DNA of 6,316 bases from Candidatus Woesearchaeota archaeon (GTDB taxonomy: Archaea > Nanobdellota > Nanobdellia > Woesearchaeales > WALR01): NCBI GenBank assembly GCA_015522765.1, contig WALR01000027.1:1-6316 (forward strand). The letters are read 5' to 3'. The notes under the pieces are model-generated. The model was given only the letters and a program-made list of their open reading frames with translations, was not told the DNA's origin and made no database searches. Position numbers and translations under genes: made by a program. This document shows, in pieces, positions 1 through 4,813 of this stretch (the stretch's first letter is position 1; each line of letters begins with the position of its first letter).

Positions 1-11
1 TCATAGTATGA
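1..11. promoter_or_regulatory. candidate NikR-type operator dyad upstream of the nikR-like gene
   Basis: The first 11 bases form TCATA-G-TATGA, a perfect 5-bp inverted repeat with a 1-nt centre. Bases 6-11 (GTATGA) equal the half-site of the Escherichia coli NikR operator (GTATGA-N16-TCATAC), and bases 1-5 match the opposite half-site. The arrangement is not the E. coli one: the halves abut here. A canonical partner for TCATAG would lie before base 1, out of view. Being 9 bp before the regulator's start, it would suit autoregulation. The site is short and at the window edge, so this is tentative. Confidence 0.25.
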
Positions 12-20
12 TTCGGTGGT

Positions 21-437
21 ATGAAGATGACTCCAGAACCAAAGAAGGAAAACAAGAGCAGAATAATTAGCGTTTCATTAACAGGCGAAAACCTTGACGC
101 AATAAAAAACCTGAAGAGGGCAGGCTTCGCAGGGACAAGTGAGATAGTAAGAGCAGGGATAAGGTTCCTTACAGAAGAGTATAAACAGGGCGATCTCCTA
201 AGGGGGGATGTTGAGGGAGTCCTTATAACACTGAGCAAGGAGCGTGGCTCTGAGGAGATTAACTGTATAAGCCACACATTCAGCGATATAGTTAAGACAC
301 AATTACACACCCACCTTGCCAACAGGAAATGCCTTCAGATATTCATAATCAGGGGAAAAGGGAAGAGGGTGAGGCAGCTCATCGAGAATATAAAGAAAAA
401 CAGGATGATTGACCATGTGCGGTTCCTCTCCTACTGA
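21..437 (+). CDS. nikR: NikR-like nickel-responsive transcriptional regulator
   Basis: This 138-residue protein has the NikR layout. An N-terminal ribbon-helix-helix DNA-binding domain spans about residues 14-53 (strand IISVSL, then two helices ending in a TSEIVRAGIRFL stretch). A C-terminal ACT-like metal-binding and tetramerisation domain spans about 64-137. All four high-affinity nickel ligands of E. coli NikR (H76, H87, H89, C95) have equivalents at the same spacing: H85, H96, H98 and C104, the last three in LHTHLANRKC. It should therefore bind DNA in a Ni(II)-dependent way. Targets are unknown, since no nickel transporter or nickel enzyme gene is in view. The start is ambiguous: GGTGG at 15-19 is only 1 nt from this ATG but 7 nt from the ATG at 27 (Met3), which may be the true start. 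Family assignment is strong; function as a repressor is inferred. Confidence 0.9.
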   Translation: MKMTPEPKKENKSRIISVSLTGENLDAIKNLKRAGFAGTSEIVRAGIRFLTEEYKQGDLLRGDVEGVLITLSKERGSEEINCISHTFSDIVKTQLHTHLANRKCLQIFIIRGKGKRVRQLIENIKKNRMIDHVRFLSY

Positions 438-460
438 ACATAGAATATGAATTGTAAATC

Positions 461-475
461 AAAAACTATATAAAC
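461..475 (+). promoter_or_regulatory. TATA-box promoter for rpoL-AMMECR1
   Basis: An A-rich stretch (461-465, a possible BRE) is followed by CTATATAAA at 466-474. Transcription should begin about 25 bp downstream, near 493-497, giving a leader of about 10-14 nt that just includes the GGTGAT ribosome binding site at 498-503. This places the promoter between the nikR-like gene and rpoL and suggests that rpoL starts its own transcript. Confidence 0.65.
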
Positions 476-506
476 GAACCCTCAACCCATAACCAAAGGT
501 GATTAA

Positions 507-782
507 ATGAAGATAACCGTCTTGTCCAGAACAAAAAATAAGATAACCTTTAAGCTTGAGGGAGCGACGCACACATTCGCCAACTCACTTAAGGAGGCGT
601 TGCTCTCAGATTCAGAGGTGGTCGGCGCAGGTTATCATGTAGACCATCCAATCACAAATATACCCACCTTCATTGTTGAGTCAAAAGGAGAAGATGTCGT
701 GAAGGCTCTTAATAAGGCAGTCACAAAGTTGCAGAGAGACTTTAAAACATTGGAGAAGGAGTTTTCTAAGAGCCTTAGCTGA
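507..782 (+). CDS. rpo11: DNA-directed RNA polymerase subunit Rpo11 (RpoL)
   Basis: This 91-residue protein matches the archaeal Rpo11/L subunit, homologous to eukaryotic Rpb11 and to part of bacterial alpha. Rpo11 pairs with Rpo3 to form the alpha-like platform on which the polymerase is assembled. Visible family features are the opening beta strands (MKITVLSRTKNKITFKLEG), the HTFANSL helix start at residues 22-28 (usually HTFxNxL), the YHVDHP segment at 43-48, and a long C-terminal helix from about residue 61. Length is typical (about 90-100 residues). GGTGAT at 498-503 gives a good Shine-Dalgarno site for the chosen ATG. The gene is separated from the following AMMECR1 gene by 9 nt, so the two are probably co-transcribed. 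Confidence 0.95.
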   Translation: MKITVLSRTKNKITFKLEGATHTFANSLKEALLSDSEVVGAGYHVDHPITNIPTFIVESKGEDVVKALNKAVTKLQRDFKTLEKEFSKSLS

Positions 783-791
783 GGCAGTAAA

Positions 792-1349
792 ATGCTCAGA
801 GAAGAGGATGGGCGAGAGTTGTTATCCGTTGCCAGAAAAGCAATAATCTCATCAGTTAATAACCAGGAGATAAGCGCGCCTCCCTCTTTTGTTTCAAGGT
901 TTAATGAAAAGAGCGGTGTCTTTGTCACAATAACAAAGAATAAGCAGCTAAGAGGATGCATAGGCTTCCCTGAGCCAATCTTCCCCCTCTGGAAGGCGCT
1001 TATCGAGGCAGCGAGGTCAGCGGCATTAAACGACCCGCGCTTCCCCCCTCTAACAAGAGAAGAACTCAAGGATGTGAAGGTTGAGGTTACTGTTCTTACT
1101 CCTCCTGAAGAGATAAAAGGGGATGCAGAGGAGCTGAAGAAACAGATAGAAATAGGCAGGCACGGGCTTATAGTAAGGGCGCCATACGGTTCAGGCCTCC
1201 TCCTGCCCCAGGTCTTTGTAGAGTACAACGCAACACCGGAAATGGCTTTGGGAATGACCTGCGAGAAGGCCGGTCTTGAAAGCAGCTGCTGGAAGAAGCC
1301 AACAACAAGCATATTCAGGTTCGAAGGGATAGTGTTCAATGAGGAATAA
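792..1349 (+). CDS. AMMECR1 family protein
   Basis: This 185-residue protein covers essentially the whole AMMECR1 domain. The hallmark LRGCIGF lies at residues 53-59. Other recognisable family blocks are SAALNDPRFPPLT (76-88), the VEVTVLTPPE strand (97-106), IGRHGLIV (121-128), GLLLPQV (135-141), and the C-terminal CEKAGL (157-162) with W167. The family is found in archaea, bacteria and eukaryotes, and its biochemical role is unsettled. In many prokaryotes it occurs with or fused to MEMO1 and a radical SAM protein, but neither is seen here. GAGG at 781-784 overlaps the rpoL stop and sits 7 nt before this ATG, which suggests translational coupling with rpoL. The pairing with an RNA polymerase subunit gene may be fortuitous. 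Family assignment is firm; function unknown. Confidence 0.93.
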   Translation: MLREEDGRELLSVARKAIISSVNNQEISAPPSFVSRFNEKSGVFVTITKNKQLRGCIGFPEPIFPLWKALIEAARSAALNDPRFPPLTREELKDVKVEVTVLTPPEEIKGDAEELKKQIEIGRHGLIVRAPYGSGLLLPQVFVEYNATPEMALGMTCEKAGLESSCWKKPTTSIFRFEGIVFNEE

Positions 1350-1393
1350 ACCTCTTGTATTTCTTTTAATTATAACAGAATTGTGACGGTGGA

Positions 1394-2080
1394 ATGATGG
1401 ATAATCAAGAAGAAAAATATGGTGAAGAGGGTTATGAGGAAGGCGGGGAGAAACACAGGAGAGGACCGGTTATAATAATCCTTGCCCTCTTTCTGCTTTT
1501 CATAGTTGTTATGATGAGCATCCCCTATTACTCGGTAAGGCTCGATCCCTCTCCTAAGCATATCCCCTCCCTTAAAGAGCTTAATGCAAGCAGGCTGGCA
1601 GTCAATGTCAATCTAAGTAAATTCGCGACTAGAAGCCGCATGGGAAACCCCTACACAGCGAAGATTACCCCCTCTGACCCTGTCGTGAAGAGGACTGCAG
1701 ATATAATTGCGGAGGGCTGCCCCTCAGCGAGCAGGGTGTGCGACGCGAAGGGGATGTTTTACTTCGTCAAGGAAAAAATCAGCTATGTGAATGATCCTGT
1801 GGACAGAGAGTATGTTAAATACCCAAGGGAGACGCTGTTTACAGGAAACGGCGACTGCGATGACAAGGCAGTGCTGTTGTCAAGCCTTCTTGAAGCCGTC
1901 GGCATAAGAACAAGGCTGGTATTCGTGCCCAGACATGTGTATGTTGAGGCAGAGCTACCCAAGGCGCTGTCCCACTATAAGAACAAGGAGGGGTGGGTGT
2001 CCCTCGACGCCACATGTGAATCCTGCAGCTTCGGAGAGGTAAGCTACACCTACAGCTCTCTCCCCAAGCATTATTCATGA
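1394..2080 (+). CDS. membrane-anchored transglutaminase-like (papain-fold) protein
   Basis: This 228-residue protein has a strongly charged, Glu-rich N-terminus (1-24), one hydrophobic transmembrane segment (about 25-47) and a domain from about residue 85 to the end. That domain has a transglutaminase-core triad: C155 in GNGDCDDKA, H181 in PRHVYVEAE, and D205 in WVSLDATC. With the basic HRR just before the membrane segment, the catalytic domain most likely faces outside. Activity could be protein cross-linking or cysteine-protease-like; substrates are unknown. Four further cysteines (C109, C116, C208, C211) could form disulfides or a metal site; C208 and C211 lie just after the catalytic Asp. 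GGTGG at 1388-1392 is 1 nt from this ATG and 4 nt from the next (1397, Met2), so Met2 may be the start. The gene follows AMMECR1 by 44 nt. An AT-rich stretch at 1364-1374 could be a TATA box, but the resulting transcript would omit the ribosome binding site. Confidence 0.85.
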   Translation: MMDNQEEKYGEEGYEEGGEKHRRGPVIIILALFLLFIVVMMSIPYYSVRLDPSPKHIPSLKELNASRLAVNVNLSKFATRSRMGNPYTAKITPSDPVVKRTADIIAEGCPSASRVCDAKGMFYFVKEKISYVNDPVDREYVKYPRETLFTGNGDCDDKAVLLSSLLEAVGIRTRLVFVPRHVYVEAELPKALSHYKNKEGWVSLDATCESCSFGEVSYTYSSLPKHYS

Positions 2081-2105
2081 ACACACTTTTAGCTGTTAGC
2101 AGTGT

Positions 2106-2411
2106 TTACTTCTTTCCTTTAACCAGATTTAGCTCTTCATTAAGCTTTTTGTTCTCAGAAGTAATAGTCTCTTCTACCTCTAAAACATTGTCCTTGAGGT
2201 CAATTATAAAGGAGCTGATTAAAAGTACGAGAACTATCAAGACGAGATTAATGGTCACTAAGAGGTAGATGGTGAATGAAGATTTGTCAAGGGAAGAGCT
2301 GTTCATAATGCTCTTCCCCAGCAGGATGCCTATAAGAAAGACGATTATGTATATTATGGCGAGGAGCGTCTTATGGCTCCGGTGGGTTTTTATGAAGCGG
2401 TGTTTGCCCAT
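2106..2411 (-). CDS. small two-TM membrane protein, unknown function
   Basis: I do not recognise a family for this 101-residue protein. It has a basic N-terminus (residues 1-14, MGKHRFIKTHRSHK), a first transmembrane segment at about 15-32, a short Ser-rich loop (38-45), a second transmembrane segment at about 46-70, and a charged C-terminal helix (71-98) with coiled-coil character. By the positive-inside rule both ends should be cytoplasmic. I take it as real because it has coherent membrane-protein composition, occupies a space with no competing plus-strand gene, and has a well-placed TATA element (2435-2444). It has no Shine-Dalgarno site and the predicted transcript start is within a few bases of the ATG, consistent with a leaderless mRNA. 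It is convergent with the transglutaminase-like gene (25-nt gap) and divergent from rpl1. Confidence 0.68.
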   Translation of the reverse strand: MGKHRFIKTHRSHKTLLAIIYIIVFLIGILLGKSIMNSSSLDKSSFTIYLLVTINLVLIVLVLLISSFIIDLKDNVLEVEETITSENKKLNEELNLVKGKK

Positions 2412-2433
2412 TTTTAATAAATTATCTTGCTTT

Positions 2434-2445
2434 GTATATTTAAAG
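2434..2445 (-). promoter_or_regulatory. TATA-box promoter for the small membrane protein
   Basis: On the minus strand this reads CTTTAAATATAC, a good archaeal TATA element. Its centre is about 28 bp before the ATG at 2411, so transcription should start within a few bases of the start codon. The bases between are A/T-rich with no GGAGG or GGTG, in line with a leaderless mRNA. Confidence 0.55.
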
Positions 2446-2531
2446 ATGTATCACCCCATTAAAATAGTAAAATTGCCTTTAGAGAGGGATTTGCGGTAAT
2501 TCATTATGAGAACAATAAAAGCAGAGCCAAA

Positions 2532-2548
2532 CCAACAAATTTATAAAT
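2532..2548 (+). promoter_or_regulatory. BRE/TATA promoter of the rpl1-rpl10-rpl12 operon
   Basis: An A-rich BRE-like stretch (CCAACAAA) is followed by TTTATAAAT at 2540-2548. A start about 25 bp after the box centre, near 2569, leaves a leader of roughly 55 nt before rpl1. That leader contains the hairpins and the ribosome binding site annotated separately. Confidence 0.7.
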
Positions 2549-2575
2549 GAACCCGCCTCCCCTTAGCTGTTCAGA

Positions 2576-2595
2576 TAGTTGCACCCGTTGCACTA
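2576..2595 (+). promoter_or_regulatory. leader hairpin 1 of the rpl1 mRNA
   Basis: TAGT-T-GCA pairs with TGC-ACTA: seven base pairs with one bulged U (2580) and a CCCGU loop (2584-2588). It also appears at the sequence level as a direct repeat, GTTGCAC at 2578-2584 and 2587-2593. Its 3' arm shares bases 2593-2595 with hairpin 2, so the two full structures cannot form together. A role in L1 autoregulation is only inferred. Confidence 0.4.
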
Positions 2596-2619
2596 CTACT
2601 AGAGTAGTAGAAGGGAGGT
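2593..2619 (+). promoter_or_regulatory. leader hairpin 2 beside the rpl1 ribosome binding site
   Basis: Bases 2593-2610 form a perfect dyad, CTACTACT-AG-AGTAGTAG. As RNA this gives a 7-bp stem with a UAGA loop. It ends 2 nt before GGGAGGT (2613-2619), the strong Shine-Dalgarno site 4 nt from the rpl1 ATG at 2624. The position suits translational control of the first gene of the stalk operon. Archaeal L1 is known to repress its own operon by binding mRNA that mimics its 23S rRNA site, but I cannot show that this stem is such a mimic. Confidence 0.55.
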
Positions 2620-2623
2620 AAAA

Positions 2624-3409
2624 ATGAAAAAAGATAAACTCATAGAGTCAATAATTACAATTAAGAGGGCTTCAAGAAAGAGAAGGTTCAAACAGTCATT
2701 TGAGTTCATAATGAATCTTAAGGGGCTCAACATAAAGAATCCTGATGAACAGGTCGATCTTTTCATTCATCTTCCTCATTCTAAGGGCAAGCCGCAGAAG
2801 ATATGTGCATTCATAGGCGCCGAATTAAAGGAGCAGGCATCCAAATCCTGCGACAGAGTCATAACCTCTGACGAGTTTCCTGCTTATACCAATAAGAAGG
2901 ACATTAAGAAGCTTGCGGACGAGTATGACATATTCATCGCTCAGGCAAATATCATGCCAAAGGTCGCGCAGATTTTTGGAAGGGTCCTTGGACCGAGGGG
3001 GAAGATGCCAAATCCCAAGGCAGGAGGTATTATAACCCCCTCAACAAATCTTGAACAGCTTGTTAAAAAGCTAAGGAATACAATCCATGCAAAGGCGAAG
3101 ACACAGCTGATTGTGCAGGTTCCTGTTGGCGATGAGGGAATGAAAGAGGAAGATGTTGCAGAGAATATCCTTACAGTATATGAACAACTGGTATCCCACC
3201 TTCCGGGCGAGAAAAATAATGTGAGGAACATCCAGCTCACCCTTACAATGGGCAGGTCATACAAGCTGAGAGACGACGGAAGTTTACTGGAAACAGCAGA
3301 GGAAGCAGAGGAAAATGCAAGGGCCGCTCCCAAAGAAGAAGAGAAGAAAGAATCAGAATCAGTTGATGTAGCCGAGGAGGCATCCCCAAAAGAAGAGACG
3401 GTGAACTGA
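2624..3409 (+). CDS. rpl1: 50S ribosomal protein L1 (uL1) with acidic C-terminal extension
   Basis: This 261-residue protein is archaeal uL1, which builds the mobile L1 stalk on 23S rRNA, assists E-site tRNA release, and in several archaea represses its own operon. The two-domain fold is readable: domain I from both ends (about 1-65 and 155-215) and domain II in between (about 66-154). The family signature IFGRVLGPRGKMPNPKAGG is at 117-135, and the conserved RNA-contacting TMG near the C-terminus is at 208-210. Archaeal L1 usually ends near residue 215-220. Here a low-complexity Ala/Glu/Lys tail runs from about 218 to 261, which is unusual. GGGAGGT at 2613-2619 sets the start. L1 heads the stalk operon, but the L11 gene that often precedes it is absent; the upstream neighbour is a divergent membrane-protein gene. 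Confidence 0.97.
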   Translation: MKKDKLIESIITIKRASRKRRFKQSFEFIMNLKGLNIKNPDEQVDLFIHLPHSKGKPQKICAFIGAELKEQASKSCDRVITSDEFPAYTNKKDIKKLADEYDIFIAQANIMPKVAQIFGRVLGPRGKMPNPKAGGIITPSTNLEQLVKKLRNTIHAKAKTQLIVQVPVGDEGMKEEDVAENILTVYEQLVSHLPGEKNNVRNIQLTLTMGRSYKLRDDGSLLETAEEAEENARAAPKEEEKKESESVDVAEEASPKEETVN

Positions 3410-4267
3410 ATGGAAGAGCATAAAACAAAGGCAAACCCCGCGAAGAGGAAGGCGCTGGAAGAAATTCTTTCAATCGCCAGAAAATACCGTGTTATAGGCA
3501 TTGCCAATCTCGAGAATCTTCCCGCGAAGCAGCTTCAGGGATTAAGGGCGGCATTTAGGGACATAATGGTTATAAGGATGACCAAGAAGAGCATAATGCG
3601 CCTCATGTTTGAAGAGTTAAAAGAGGAGAAGAAGGGAGTGGAAAAACTCGAGGAATACCTTACAGGGATGCCCTCCCTAATATTCTCAGATGATAATCCG
3701 TTTAAGCTCTTTAATCTTGCCAAAAACAGGAAATCAAAGGCGCCTGCAAAGGCAGGTCAGACAGCCAATGATGACATCTACATTGAGGAGGGGCCAACCC
3801 CCTTTGGGCCAGGTCCATTCATAGGTGAGCTCGGCCAGCTGGGTGTAAAGGCAACAATCGAAAACGGAAAAATCACAATAAAGTCAAGGACACTTGTTGT
3901 TAAGGCAGGAGAAGTGATATCAGAGAAGGTGGCAGCCACCCTCTCGCGCCTAGGGATAACCCCTGTAGAGATAGGGCTCAACATAACAGTGGTTTATGAT
4001 GACGGCATGGTCATCCCTGCCAGCGTGCTGGACTCGGTAGACACATACAAGGAGAAACTCAATATTGCTGTAGGGGAGGCATTGTCATTGTCAGTGGAGA
4101 TTGCCCATCCATGCAGGGAAAACATAGCATTGCTTATTAGCAAGGCGCAGCAAGATGCATTAAGCTTATCTGTTGAGGCACCAATATTTACTAGGGAGAC
4201 GGCAGGGCGCATACTCTTGCACGCGTTGCTAGCAGCCTCAACACTTAAGAACGAGATAAAAATTTAA
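3410..4267 (+). CDS. rpl10: 50S ribosomal protein L10 (uL10/P0), lacking the acidic tail
   Basis: This 285-residue protein is archaeal uL10/P0, the stalk base that binds 23S rRNA and carries L12 dimers. The rRNA-binding domain spans about 10-110 (RVIGIANLENLPAKQLQGLR at 27-46, then RMTKKSI at 56-62). The archaeal/eukaryotic insertion domain spans about 131-190 (starting PFGPGPFIGEL). The helical spine that anchors L12 begins near 205. Archaeal P0 is normally around 330-340 residues and ends in an acidic hinge plus a GLGALFG-like tail. This one stops at NEIKI, inside or just after the spine. The bases after the stop do not encode the missing tail in another frame, so a simple frameshift is unlikely. 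The ATG directly follows the rpl1 stop, with GGTGA (3400-3404) inside rpl1, which indicates translational coupling. Confidence 0.96.
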   Translation: MEEHKTKANPAKRKALEEILSIARKYRVIGIANLENLPAKQLQGLRAAFRDIMVIRMTKKSIMRLMFEELKEEKKGVEKLEEYLTGMPSLIFSDDNPFKLFNLAKNRKSKAPAKAGQTANDDIYIEEGPTPFGPGPFIGELGQLGVKATIENGKITIKSRTLVVKAGEVISEKVAATLSRLGITPVEIGLNITVVYDDGMVIPASVLDSVDTYKEKLNIAVGEALSLSVEIAHPCRENIALLISKAQQDALSLSVEAPIFTRETAGRILLHALLAASTLKNEIKI

Positions 4268-4297
4268 ATAGTCTTATGATTTAAGGAGGGAAAGAAA

Positions 4298-4609
4298 ATG
4301 GAATATGTTTTTGCGGCACTGCTTTTGCATAAGGCAGGAAAGAAGGTTGATGAAGCAGGTGTGAAGAAGGTTATTGAAGCTGCAGGTGTGAAGGTTGATG
4401 ATGCAAAGGTGAAGGCGCTTGTGGCCTCTCTTGAAGGAGTGAATATTGACGAGGTATTAGAGAAAGCTGCTACAGCCCCTGTGGTCCAGGCAGGAAGTGC
4501 TCCCGAAGGTGAACAAAAGAAAGAGCCTGAAGAAAAGAAGAAGGAAGAGAAAAAGGAAGAGGCTACAGAGGAACAGGCAGCGGCAGGTCTGGGGGCGCTC
4601 TTCGGATAG
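4298..4609 (+). CDS. rpl12: 50S ribosomal protein L12 (P1 family)
   Basis: This 103-residue archaeal P1/L12 is the multi-copy stalk protein that recruits translation GTPases. Residues 1-57 form the helical dimerisation and P0-binding domain (start [19 protein letters not shown]). A flexible Ala/Pro then Lys/Glu-rich hinge spans about 58-93. The conserved factor-binding tail GLGALFG is at 97-103. Length is normal for the family. AGGAGG at 4284-4289 gives a strong ribosome binding site 8 nt before the ATG, in keeping with the high L12 output needed. It lies 30 nt after rpl10 and is the last gene of the operon, followed by a hairpin and T tract. With L10 lacking its own tail, L12 carries the only GLGALFG factor-binding ends encoded here. 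Confidence 0.97.
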   Translation: MEYVFAALLLHKAGKKVDEAGVKKVIEAAGVKVDDAKVKALVASLEGVNIDEVLEKAATAPVVQAGSAPEGEQKKEPEEKKKEEKKEEATEEQAAAGLGALFG

Positions 4610-4647
4610 GCATCTTCCGCATAAAAAATCAATCAGAACCAACCATG

Positions 4648-4719
4648 AAAACGGCTTGCGCAGGGTCTTGTGAAACCTTAAAGGTTTCTGAGCTCAGTGC
4701 AGCCTGATTTTATTTTTAT
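4648..4719 (+). terminator. long imperfect hairpin plus T tract after rpl12
   Basis: Bases 4653-4704 fold into one long stem-loop. I count 21 pairs (17 Watson-Crick, 4 G-U), three single-U bulges (4657, 4666, 4671), one A-A mismatch (4662/4696) and a UUAAA loop (4678-4682) capped by GAAACC/GGTTTC. Three bases later comes TTTTATTTTTA (4708-4718), and AAAA at 4648-4651 can pair with the first T run. This resembles a bacterial intrinsic terminator. Archaeal termination generally needs only the T tract, so the stem may instead be a processing or stability element, or a small RNA. CAGCCT (4700-4705) can alternatively pair with AGGCTG (4723-4728). The remainder of the 204-nt gap up to 4813 holds only the next promoter. 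Confidence 0.65.
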
Positions 4720-4766
4720 ATGAGGCTGTCTGCAGAACTTTGGCAGAATATTTATGGCAGCAACAT

Positions 4767-4777
4767 CTTATAAAATT
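4767..4777 (+). promoter_or_regulatory. TATA-box promoter for the coiled-coil gene
   Basis: CTTATAAAATT contains a good TATA element at 4768-4776. Transcription is expected about 25 bp on, near 4797, leaving a leader of about 17 nt with a weak AAGGG (4803-4807) before the ATG at 4814. A second AT-rich element, TTAAAATAT (4781-4789), would give a leaderless transcript and is the less likely alternative. Confidence 0.5.
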
Positions 4778-4813
4778 GCATTAAAATATGAAACAATGAG
4801 TTAAGGGCTAAAA

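Noticed and set aside
635..1339. Long minus-strand open frame of 234 codons
   Set aside because: It lies fully antisense to rpoL and the AMMECR1 gene, both clearly identified, and its Ser/Leu-rich product shows no recognisable motif.
2080..2106. Terminator hairpin between the convergent transglutaminase and two-TM genes
   Set aside because: Only a 5-bp AACAC/GTGTT pairing around a long loop is possible; too weak to call.
2077..2499. Two plus-strand open frames of 63 and 76 codons
   Set aside because: They are antisense to the two-TM minus-strand gene, have no ribosome binding site, and their products lack a coherent domain or membrane pattern.
2501..2509. TCAT-T-ATGA dyad upstream of the rpl1 TATA box as another NikR-like site
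   Set aside because: Only 4-bp arms and a different centre; expected by chance in AT-rich intergenic DNA.
2941..3507. Minus-strand open frame of 188 codons opposite rpl1
   Set aside because: Antisense to certain ribosomal protein genes; Ser/Phe-rich composition is the expected complement of Glu/Lys-rich coding sequence.
4263..4270. TTTAAATA as an internal promoter for rpl12
   Set aside because: A start 25 bp downstream would fall after the AGGAGG site, giving a transcript without its ribosome binding site.
4265..4297. Possible frameshift removing the L10 tail
   Set aside because: The bases after the L10 stop hold only a short AT-rich spacer and the rpl12 ribosome binding site; no frame encodes an acidic tail there.
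4645..4710. C/D-box guide RNA or tRNA in the region after rpl12
   Set aside because: CTGA-like D boxes occur, but there is no proper RTGATGA C box, and the region folds as one long hairpin instead of a cloverleaf.
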